From the NCBI GenBank assembly GCA_031286725.1, contig JAITTR010000076.1, positions 1 to 8,926 of the forward strand: 8,926 nt of DNA, in the 5' to 3' direction. A program made the position numbers and the translations under genes. The stretch is from Holosporales bacterium. Its GTDB lineage: Bacteria; Pseudomonadota; Alphaproteobacteria; RUG11792. The notes beneath the pieces are model-generated. The model did not search any database and was not told the DNA's origin. It saw only the letters and a list, made by a program, of their open reading frames with translations. Positions 1 to 5,542 of this stretch are shown one piece after another (positions within the stretch are counted from its first letter, which is position 1; each line of letters starts with the position of its first letter).

Positions 1-42
1 TTAACATCTAGCTATATTTAAGATTTCTAACAATATGTTGTG

Positions 43-51
43 TGGTACTAT
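43..51 (+). promoter_or_regulatory. Candidate extended -10 promoter for the 84-617 / rnhA / tmk run
   Basis: TGG followed by TACTAT (46-51) matches an extended -10 (TGn plus a TATAAT-like hexamer) and predicts a start near position 58, giving a leader of about 26 nt. No convincing -35 is visible 16-18 bp upstream, which extended -10 promoters tolerate. Only 42 bases precede it, so a promoter or gene further upstream cannot be excluded. Confidence 0.35.
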
Positions 52-83
52 AACTAAATATCGACGATTTGTAAGAAGGCAAT

Positions 84-617
84 ATGTTTAAATTCTTATT
101 ATTGCTTCCTCTATTTTGCGTAACTTCAAATTCGGCTAGTTCTATTGATCAAATAAAACGAAAAGCTGATTTTTTAAATTCCGTGAAGCGAGAAGTACAA
201 GAAAAAGATAAAAATAACGATAAATTTAAAGACCAAACCGCAGAATGTTTGGAATGTATAGAGTTTGCTCAATGCGGATTAGAACTAATAAATACAGAGC
301 TGAAAAAAACAAAACGAAATAAGGAAATATTAAACGAGCTTATAGAAGACTTTAATAAAAAAATAAAAAACTTAAAAGACAAATATAAATTTCTAATGTT
401 ATCGGAGCAAGAATCCAATGATTCGGAAGCGGGATTTTCCCAAGATTCTATGTCTGTTTCCGCTATAGATTCTTTAAATCCAACGTCGAGGAAAAAGCCG
501 TTAAAAAAAGGACAAGATTTCGAAGATATTGAATTTATAAAAATTCCCTCAGAAGAGCTGCCTCGAACAACAAGACAAGAAAGTCATATAGAAAATAAGA
601 TTTTTCCGATTGAATAA
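84..617 (+). CDS. Small exported protein with lysine/glutamate-rich coiled coil, function unknown
   Basis: I do not recognise this 177-residue protein. Residues 1-18 look like a signal peptide: MFK, a run of Leu/Phe/Pro, then SNSA with likely cleavage near Ala18, so the product is probably periplasmic, outer-surface or secreted. Residues about 21-105 are highly charged and helical, with heptad-like spacing typical of coiled coil. They contain three close cysteines, C55, C58 and C64 (CxxC then x5 C), that could form a disulfide or bind metal. Residues 110-177 are Ser/Glu/Lys-rich, low complexity and probably disordered. The start is supported by AAGAAGG at 73-79, four bases before the ATG, and by the signal peptide. 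It lies 24 bp upstream of rnhA in the same direction, so the two may be co-transcribed, but nothing ties it functionally to DNA replication. It could be a host-directed factor or an envelope protein; neither is shown. Confidence 0.75.
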   Translation: MFKFLLLLPLFCVTSNSASSIDQIKRKADFLNSVKREVQEKDKNNDKFKDQTAECLECIEFAQCGLELINTELKKTKRNKEILNELIEDFNKKIKNLKDKYKFLMLSEQESNDSEAGFSQDSMSVSAIDSLNPTSRKKPLKKGQDFEDIEFIKIPSEELPRTTRQESHIENKIFPIE

Positions 618-641
618 TTAGGTAATTAGGAATTATTAAAA

Positions 642-1157
642 ATGAAAGCCAATATAGACGCCATAGATTTGGAATTTAGCGACTTTTTAGAAAATATAAG
701 AGATATAGACGTAGTAGAAGTATATACGGACGGCTCGTGCATTGGAAATCCCGGCCCCGGAGGATGGGGAGCAGTTTTTGTTTCAAGAGACAAAAGAACA
801 AATATATCAGGATTTGAGAAACATACTACAAACAATAGAATGGAATTAAAAGCCGCTATAGAGTCTATAAAAGCGTTGCCTAAAAACATAAAATTGATAG
901 TATACACGGATAGCTCTTACGTAAAAAACGGCATAACGATTTGGATAAAAAATTGGATCAAAAACAACTGGAAATTAGCGTCGGGACAACATGTAAAAAA
1001 TCAAGACTTATGGGAAGAATTGACTGCCGCTATAGAAGGAAGAAATATAGAATGGGTTTGGATAAAAGGACACGCGGAATGTACGAACAATAATAACGCG
1101 GACTTTATAGCAAGAAGCGCGATAGTAACGTCGTATATGCAAGAAGAGGAAAATTAA
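642..1157 (+). CDS. rnhA: Ribonuclease HI
   Basis: RNase HI cuts the RNA strand of RNA:DNA hybrids in the cytoplasm, removing primers and R-loops. The single-domain fold is complete: YTDGSC with Asp30, the glycine-rich GNPGPGGWG turn, RMEL with Glu68, YTDSSYV with Asp90, WxxVKNxDLW, KGHA with His144, and NADFIAR with Asp154. These are the four catalytic carboxylates plus the catalytic His. At 171 residues it is somewhat longer than the usual ~150-160; about 20 acidic residues precede the position where E. coli RNase HI begins. There is no internal ATG before the YTDGS motif, so the extension is kept. The SD is weak (TTAGGA at 627-632). The gene is 24 bp after the exported protein and 2 bp before tmk, whose ribosome site lies in its last codons. 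Family assignment is secure from the motifs. Confidence 0.96.
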   Translation: MKANIDAIDLEFSDFLENIRDIDVVEVYTDGSCIGNPGPGGWGAVFVSRDKRTNISGFEKHTTNNRMELKAAIESIKALPKNIKLIVYTDSSYVKNGITIWIKNWIKNNWKLASGQHVKNQDLWEELTAAIEGRNIEWVWIKGHAECTNNNNADFIARSAIVTSYMQEEEN

Positions 1158-1159
1158 AG

Positions 1160-1783
1160 TTGAATAAAAGAGGTTTTTTTATAACGTTCGAAGGAATCGA
1201 CGGTTCGGGAAAAACTATTCAAAGCAAGTTATTGTTTGACTATTTGACTTCCAAAGGAATCGACGTCATCTTGACAAGAGAACCAGGAGGAACAAACGGA
1301 GCTGAACAAATAAGAAGCATTATTTTAACCGGCTCTGTCAACAGATGGGAACCAATTACTGAATCGCTATTATTCCTATCCTCAAGATCAGACCATTGGC
1401 TGAAAAAAATAAAGCCGGCTTTAGATAACGGAAAGATCGTCATTTGCGATAGATTTCAAGATTCAAGCGTCGTATATCAAGGAATTTGCAAAGGAGTCGA
1501 TATAAAATTTTTAAACTATATATACGAAAATGTTACAAATAATAGACAACCCGATAAAACTTTTTTAATAGATATAGAGCCTAATATAAGTATTTCAAGA
1601 TCTATTGCTAGAGAAAACTCTGAAACAAGATTTGAAAAAATAGATATGAGCTTTCACGAAAAAGCAAGAGAATCGTTTTTAAAAATAGCAAAACAAAATG
1701 AGAGATTCACCATCATAGACGGCAATAAGCCAATAGGAAAAATTCGCGAAATTATAGCGCAAAAAACTTTGGATATAATATAG
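1160..1783 (+). CDS. tmk: Thymidylate kinase (dTMP kinase)
   Basis: Phosphorylates dTMP to dTDP with ATP, an essential cytoplasmic step to dTTP. Motifs in order: P-loop GIDGSGKT (residues 12-19), TREPGG at 39-44 (dTMP/phosphate binding), LLFLSSRSDH at 70-79 (proteobacterial 'AxRxDH' type), the DRF triplet at 97-99 (DRY/DRH in relatives) followed by DSSxxYQG, and the lid segment around residues 147-159. The 207-residue length is normal. The start is TTG, chosen because MNKRGFFITFEG matches the family N-terminus and AAGAAGAGGA (1141-1150), inside the end of rnhA, lies nine bases upstream; no ATG is available at the right place. Residue 20 is Ile where TMKs usually have Thr (GKTTQ becomes GKTIQ), a mild oddity. 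Only 2 bp separate it from rnhA, so translation is probably coupled. R1 begins 8 bp after the stop and may act in 3'-end formation. Confidence 0.96.
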   Translation: MNKRGFFITFEGIDGSGKTIQSKLLFDYLTSKGIDVILTREPGGTNGAEQIRSIILTGSVNRWEPITESLLFLSSRSDHWLKKIKPALDNGKIVICDRFQDSSVVYQGICKGVDIKFLNYIYENVTNNRQPDKTFLIDIEPNISISRSIARENSETRFEKIDMSFHEKARESFLKIAKQNERFTIIDGNKPIGKIREIIAQKTLDII

Positions 1784-1791
1784 GCACTACA

Positions 1792-1875
1792 GGGGCGGAT
1801 ATGGTAATAAAGAATTATACCATATCCGCCCTGAGGATTTGTCAAGGTCCGCTGCGCTTTCTACCTTGACAAATC
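1792..1875 (-). repeat. Double-hairpin intergenic repeat, copy R1 (inverted relative to R2 and R3)
   Basis: Two adjacent perfect inverted repeats. Stem B is 14 bp (1793-1806 with 1818-1831, loop 11 nt) and stem A is 13 bp (1836-1848 with 1863-1875, loop 14 nt), separated by TGAG. Read on the minus strand, the order and sequence match R2 at 8109-8198: GATTTGTCAAGGT, a GCG-rich loop, ACCTTGACAAATC, 4 nt, then GGGCGG-TATGGTATAAT and its complement. TTGACA (complement of 1840-1845) and TATAAT (complement of 1814-1819) are spaced 20 bp and would point leftward into tmk. It lies just after the tmk stop, so it could also help termination, though no T-run follows. Family not recognised. Confidence 0.85.
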
Positions 1876-2236
1876 AGCTCTTCTCTTTAGAGTTAAGGGA
1901 CTTTAAATAGTCGGAAGGATTCTTTCTAATTGGAAGCAGTTCGCAACCGGGCTTAGTCTTCTTTTCATTCTCATGCTAAACTAAATTAGTCTACTCGCTC
2001 CTTTAGGAAAACATAAAAACCGCTTACATAGAAAACTAAAAGTACAAACTCAGAATTAATATTTCCAACAATTACGGAAAAATACCTTTCGGCTATAAAA
2101 GTTGCCTTCAACGCCTTTTCAAATTCCTGCTATTGATTAGGAGACGCTGAAACTTCCGTTTATGTACTACACAGTTTGAAAAAACGCATCTCTCCGTTCC
2201 CTAGTCTTCGTAGCTACCTGAAGAATTTTATCTAGG
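1876..2236. other. Non-coding gap between convergent tmk and cca, content unexplained
   Basis: No open frame of useful length exists on either strand. Positions 2101-2220 are about 43% G+C by hand count (52/120), and 1921-1980 about 40%, against 23-35% in sampled core-gene stretches; 2041-2100 drops to 28%. I compared both strands by eye with tmRNA (including the two-piece alphaproteobacterial form), RNase P RNA, SRP RNA, 5S rRNA and tRNA signatures and recognised none. Small hairpins occur on the minus strand (TCTTC/GAAGA near the cca stop, and a CC-GAAA-GG tetraloop), none convincing alone. A structured RNA or a decayed gene are both possible. Confidence 0.4.
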
Positions 2237-3373
2237 TTAGCCAAGAGAGTTAATGCTTTTAATATAACTTAAACAATTATTCTTATTTGGCTTGAAATTA
2301 TTATTTACCCACCATTTTTCGCAAGCTTTTATTTTCATGGCAGCGTTTTTTATCTCAATAGGAAGATCTTTATATTTTATCGGGAACTCAGGAAGTTTTT
2401 TATTTGTTATAGAAAGATCTATCTGTTCGTTTAATACGCTACGTTTTATTATTTCGATTTCTTCAAGAAATTCTTTTCCTTTTTTATAATAGCAAAACAA
2501 AGCTCTTTCTTTTTCATAATGTTTATATTCTTTTATTTTTTGCTTTTGAAGCTTAGTCAGACGAAAAGTCGTCGTTAAGTCGTCATAAGAAAATGATAGA
2601 TATAATTTGAGATCTAGCGAAATATCTTGAGGAGCTTTTGTTAACGTATCGATATTTACGTTATTAAAAATATTGGAGAAAACTAGAGAATTATTCATAT
2701 TACTCAAGATAGGAATCGTATGTTTTGATTCTAGTACTTTAAATAATTCTTTTTGTATACGCTCTATTGAGATTAATTTTATTTGCTTTGAGAAATTTTT
2801 GATTGCATCGGAATATTGATTTTCTAGATCGCCATATTTCGCGCAAAATCTGTAATACCTAAAAATTCTTAAATAATCTTCTGTTATTCTTTTTTCCAAA
2901 TCGCCTATAAACCTCACTTTTTTGTTATATAAGTCTTTTATTCCGTTAAAATAATCGAATAATTCTCCGGATTTTGAAACGTATATTGCATTTATGGTAA
3001 AATCTCTACGTTTTACGTCTTCCTTAAGCGACGAAGTTCTTGAGTGCTCGCAATGTCTTCCGAAACATTTTTCATCTTTTCGAAGCGATGTTAATTGAAA
3101 TTTTAAGCCGTTTATTATGACGGTTATTGAACTATATTTTATTCCAGTTAAAATACATTCTATGCCTTCATTTTTTAATATATTGATTACGTCGGATATA
3201 CCAGCGTTAATTGCTATGTCAAAATCTTCCGTTTTTTCTCCAAGAATCGCGTCTCGGACGCAACCTCCGACAAACAAGGCCTCTATTTGATTTCTTTCAA
3301 AAATACTAAATAACAGTTTTGTTCCCGAGAAATTTAAAAAATAAAAATCGTATTTCAAAGCCGCTCTCTCCAT
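2237..3373 (-). CDS. cca: CCA tRNA nucleotidyltransferase (class II, poly(A) polymerase-like family)
   Basis: Adds or repairs the 3'-terminal CCA of tRNAs from CTP and ATP in the cytoplasm. The class II nucleotidyltransferase head is clear: VGGCVRD at 35-41, the catalytic pair in EDFDIA (Asp50, Asp52), then SLRKD and GRHC (97-107), RRDFTINAI (122-130), the neck segment ITEDYLRIFRYYRF (163-176) and IERIQKEL. The 378-residue length suits the bacterial family. The C-terminal 180 residues are helical and poorly conserved, as usual; no HD domain is evident. Residue 93 is Gln where relatives often have Glu in the FEVTT-type strand. The start ATG is the first in frame and gives a sensible N-terminus, but there is no SD before it. 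A poly(A) polymerase of the same superfamily is the main alternative. It follows rph by 120 bp in the same direction, and both act on tRNA 3' ends. Confidence 0.88.
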   Translation of the reverse strand: MERAALKYDFYFLNFSGTKLLFSIFERNQIEALFVGGCVRDAILGEKTEDFDIAINAGISDVINILKNEGIECILTGIKYSSITVIINGLKFQLTSLRKDEKCFGRHCEHSRTSSLKEDVKRRDFTINAIYVSKSGELFDYFNGIKDLYNKKVRFIGDLEKRITEDYLRIFRYYRFCAKYGDLENQYSDAIKNFSKQIKLISIERIQKELFKVLESKHTIPILSNMNNSLVFSNIFNNVNIDTLTKAPQDISLDLKLYLSFSYDDLTTTFRLTKLQKQKIKEYKHYEKERALFCYYKKGKEFLEEIEIIKRSVLNEQIDLSITNKKLPEFPIKYKDLPIEIKNAAMKIKACEKWWVNNNFKPNKNNCLSYIKSINSLG

Positions 3374-3387
3374 TTAATTTGATAAAT

Positions 3388-3393
3388 ATTATA
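3388..3393 (-). promoter_or_regulatory. Candidate -10 box for cca
   Basis: The minus strand reads TATAAT, 14 nt before the cca ATG, predicting a start about 7 nt upstream of it and so a very short leader. No good -35 is seen at 16-18 bp. The box overlaps one arm of a 9-bp AT-rich inverted repeat (3382-3390 with 3406-3414). A TATAAT is not rare in such AT-rich DNA, so this is tentative. Confidence 0.35.
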
Positions 3394-3493
3394 AAATGCC
3401 AGAGCAATATTTATAGTCCTTTTCGGAACTAGTTTTTATAAAAACAAGGCGAGTACGGTTTTATTTTTGGGAATTATATTACCTCTCATATTT

Positions 3494-4231
3494 TTATTGT
3501 AATCTAAGGGCTATTTTCTGCTTTTCTATTAATTCTTTTCTAGCTTTTTTCGCATAATTTAACAGCTGAAAAAACTCGTCTTCCGAAAAAGGCCTTTGTT
3601 CTCCGCACGACTGAATTTCTATTATTTTGTCGTCGGACATAATAAAATTTGAATCTACTTCCGCTTTCGAATCTTCCGCATAGTTTAAATCCAATAAAAC
3701 GGCATCGTTCACTATTCCGCAAGAAACAGCTACTACGTGACTTTTTATTGGATTCCGCTCCATTTTTCCCTTTTTTAATAACTTCTGACAAGCGATATAA
3801 AGAGCTATATATGCACCGGTTATGCTTGCAGTTCTTGTGCCTCCATCCGCTTGTATTGCGTCGCAATCTATTTTTATTTGCCTTTCTCCAAGTATTGACA
3901 AATCGACTACGGATCTTAAAGAACGACCTATTAATCTTTGGATTTCCTGCGTCCTTCCGGATTGTTTTCCTTTAGCAGCCTCTCTGTCCGTCCTGTCGGA
4001 ACAAGAACATGGCAATATCCCATATTCTGCGGAAATCCAACCCGTTCTAGTATTCCTTAGAAAAAGCGGCGTTTTTTCTTCTATCGTCGCAGCGCATATT
4101 ATATGAGTGTTCCCAAACTTTACGAAACATGATCCGTCGCCATAGTTGTAATAATTTGGGATCAAAGCTATTTGACGGAGTTCATCATTAGCTCTTCCGG
4201 AAATTCTTTTCACATTGTTAGTTTTTTGCAT
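3494..4231 (-). CDS. rph: Ribonuclease PH
   Basis: Phosphorolytic 3'-to-5' exonuclease that trims tRNA precursors after the CCA, acting as a hexamer in the cytoplasm. The whole 245-residue protein aligns with the family: an N-terminal R-x-x-G-R start, GSxxVxFGxT, GWISAEYGILP (64-74), REAAKGKQSGRTQEIQRLIGR with phosphate-binding Arg93, LDCDxxQADGGTRTASITGA-type strand with Arg133, EDSxAExDxN and PFSEDE near the end. Arg93 and Arg133 correspond to the well-known Arg86 and Arg126 of studied enzymes. The usual Arg after 'LP' is Cys75 (LPCSC instead of LPRST), an unusual substitution. It begins 84 bp after ftsW in the same direction and is followed by cca, a functionally linked partner. No SD precedes the ATG; a TATAAT ends 6 nt before it. 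Confidence 0.96.
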   Translation of the reverse strand: MQKTNNVKRISGRANDELRQIALIPNYYNYGDGSCFVKFGNTHIICAATIEEKTPLFLRNTRTGWISAEYGILPCSCSDRTDREAAKGKQSGRTQEIQRLIGRSLRSVVDLSILGERQIKIDCDAIQADGGTRTASITGAYIALYIACQKLLKKGKMERNPIKSHVVAVSCGIVNDAVLLDLNYAEDSKAEVDSNFIMSDDKIIEIQSCGEQRPFSEDEFFQLLNYAKKARKELIEKQKIALRLQ

Positions 4232-4237
4232 ATCATT

Positions 4238-4243
4238 ATTATA
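4238..4243 (-). promoter_or_regulatory. Candidate -10 box giving a leaderless rph message
   Basis: The minus strand reads TATAAT, followed by only six bases before the rph ATG, so the predicted transcription start falls on or next to the A of the start codon. No good -35 is found at 16-18 bp. rph may instead be read through from ftsW, whose stop is 84 bp upstream with no terminator visible between. Confidence 0.35.
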
Positions 4244-4299
4244 ATTTAGCGCTTTGCAACAACATTTCCAATATGTATCAGAGTTTTTTGAAATTAAGT

Positions 4300-4315
4300 A
4301 GATCTCTTTTAAATT
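4300..4315. repeat. 16-nt sequence also present at 7954-7969
   Basis: AGATCTCTTTTAAATT occurs identically here, abutting the ftsW stop codon, and in the AT-rich spacer at 7954-7969, in the same orientation. In both places it is preceded by ATTAAG, allowing a 2-base insertion in this copy. Function unknown; it is AT-rich and may be coincidental. Confidence 0.4.
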
Positions 4316-5443
4316 TTATTGTCTCACTCTCGTAAAGGAACTTCTTTTAGTTAGAGCTAAAAGAATTCCAACGCTGATTGAAGAGGCTAAAAGAGAACTG
4401 CCGCCATAACTTATAAACGGAATAGTCATCCCTTTTGTTGGGATTAGATTAAGGGAAGTAGAAATATTTATAAGGACTTGCAACCCAATCTGAAACACAA
4501 TCCCAAATACTGCCGCAAATGTGAAAATACTTGCTGAAGAAGACTCCATAGCTTTTATTAAAGGACGAACTATTAGCGTTATGAATAGAGCGATTATTAT
4601 TACGCATACTATAAATCCAAATTCTTCTCCAATAACGGAAAATACAAAGTCTGAATGCGAATCAGGAACCAGCGTTTTTATTACGCCTTCGCCGGGGCCT
4701 TTTCCAAATAATCCGCCGCTTTTAAACGCTTCCAGAGACTTTTGAACTTGATAAAGATCAGTGTCTTCTCCGCCTCTAATTAAAAATTTATCGATTCTCT
4801 CCGAGAAATGAGGGAAAGCGCAATAAAGCCCAATTAAAGAACCTAACGCGGTAATTATAAATATCCCGATCATAAAAACAGAAAGTCCAGAAATAAAAAG
4901 TTGAGTGCCCCAAGTTGATAGTATTACGATAGCCATTCCAACGTCAGGTTGAAATAAAAGGAGGAAAACCGCCAGGGCTACGCTAACAAAGGATAGGATT
5001 ATGCCTGGGAATTTTTTATCGCCGTATTGTTCGAATATAAGCCAAGCCGTGATTATAGTCAATATCGGTTTTAAAAATTCCGACGGTTGGATAGAAAATC
5101 CGAATACGTTTAACCATCTTTTAGCTCCTTTTATTTCGGCTCCCAAAAATATAGTCGCTATTACTAAAATTATACAAACAAAATACCCAATTATCGCGAG
5201 TTTTCTTATTTGTTTTATCTGAAGAAATGAGACGAATATTATTGTCGCAATAGATATGGGTATTATCGCTATGTGTTGCTTTACAAAATAAAAAGGGGGA
5301 AGTCCTAATTTCAAAGCGACTCCTGGAGTCGAAGCTATGTTGACGCATATCCCAATAGAAATTATTCCTATTACGACAAATAACGTAACCCTATCTATTG
5401 ACAATAACCATTTCTTAGCTATGTTTTTTATAGTATCTCTCAT
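4316..5443 (-). CDS. ftsW: SEDS-family septal peptidoglycan glycosyltransferase FtsW
   Basis: Integral inner-membrane polymerase that joins lipid II into septal glycan with its partner penicillin-binding protein during division. The 375-residue protein has about ten hydrophobic segments and all SEDS hallmarks: GAKRWLN and QPSEF (106-123), QPDVG (165-169), YQVQKSLEAFKSGGLFGKG (231-249), the extracytoplasmic DSHSDFVF with the invariant Asp265, IGEEFG, NLIPTKGMTIPFISYGGSS (332-350). PTKG with PFISYGGSS fits FtsW better than RodA, whose loop reads differently, but an elongation role cannot be excluded from one gene. It lies outside a division/cell-wall cluster here: downstream come rph and cca, with no mur genes. 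The start ATG follows a TTAACA-18-TATAAT promoter so closely that the leader would be about 3 nt, and no SD is present. Confidence 0.92.
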   Translation of the reverse strand: MRDTIKNIAKKWLLSIDRVTLFVVIGIISIGICVNIASTPGVALKLGLPPFYFVKQHIAIIPISIATIIFVSFLQIKQIRKLAIIGYFVCIILVIATIFLGAEIKGAKRWLNVFGFSIQPSEFLKPILTIITAWLIFEQYGDKKFPGIILSFVSVALAVFLLLFQPDVGMAIVILSTWGTQLFISGLSVFMIGIFIITALGSLIGLYCAFPHFSERIDKFLIRGGEDTDLYQVQKSLEAFKSGGLFGKGPGEGVIKTLVPDSHSDFVFSVIGEEFGFIVCVIIIALFITLIVRPLIKAMESSSASIFTFAAVFGIVFQIGLQVLINISTSLNLIPTKGMTIPFISYGGSSLLASSISVGILLALTKRSSFTRVRQ

Positions 5444-5452
5444 TATAATTTT

Positions 5453-5482
5453 ATTATAAAACTTTTCTATCTATCTTGTTAA
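5453..5482 (-). promoter_or_regulatory. ftsW promoter (TTAACA-18-TATAAT)
   Basis: On the minus strand, TTAACA (complement of 5477-5482) and TATAAT (complement of 5453-5458) are separated by 18 bp, a near-consensus sigma-70 promoter. The predicted start is near 5446, about three bases before the ftsW ATG. Its -35 overlaps the -35 of the opposing promoter by five bases. Confidence 0.6.
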
Positions 5483-5504
5483 CCAAAATTTGGCATGTTA
5501 TAAT
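5476..5504 (+). promoter_or_regulatory. Promoter for the 711-residue exported protein (TTGTTA-17-TGTTATAAT)
   Basis: TTGTTA (5476-5481), a 17-bp spacer and a perfect TATAAT (5499-5504) preceded by TGT, i.e. an extended -10. The predicted start is near 5511 with a leader of about 32 nt. The spacer contains an 11-nt imperfect palindrome CCAAAATTTGG (5483-5493), a possible regulator site, not demonstrated. Confidence 0.65.
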
Positions 5505-5542
5505 ATATCCTAATTAGAGTGTTATTATTGGGATTAAATTTT

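Noticed and set aside
626..907. Open frame opposite rnhA (93 codons)
   Set aside because: Antisense shadow of a well-supported gene; no ribosome site or recognisable protein features.
1792..1875. CRISPR array or spacer acquisition site
   Set aside because: Only isolated palindromic copies, kilobases apart and in both orientations; no regular repeat-spacer pattern and no cas genes.
1936..1951. T-arm-like GTTCGCAAC, considered as part of a tRNA or tmRNA
   Set aside because: The loop lacks the conserved A at the key T-loop position, and no acceptor, D or anticodon arm can be drawn around it.
1947..1958. 12-nt match (GACTAAGCCCGG on the minus strand) to 8288-8299 on the plus strand
   Set aside because: Similarity does not extend beyond 12 bases, and a few such matches are expected by chance.
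3432..3445. Perfect 14-nt palindrome GTTTTTATAAAAAC upstream of cca
   Set aside because: AT-only core, and a palindrome of this length is expected about once per window by chance; no second site supports an operator.
3540..3866. 108-codon frame inside rph on the same strand, and similar frames opposite rph
   Set aside because: RNase PH motifs run through the main frame without interruption; the others are out-of-frame shadows.
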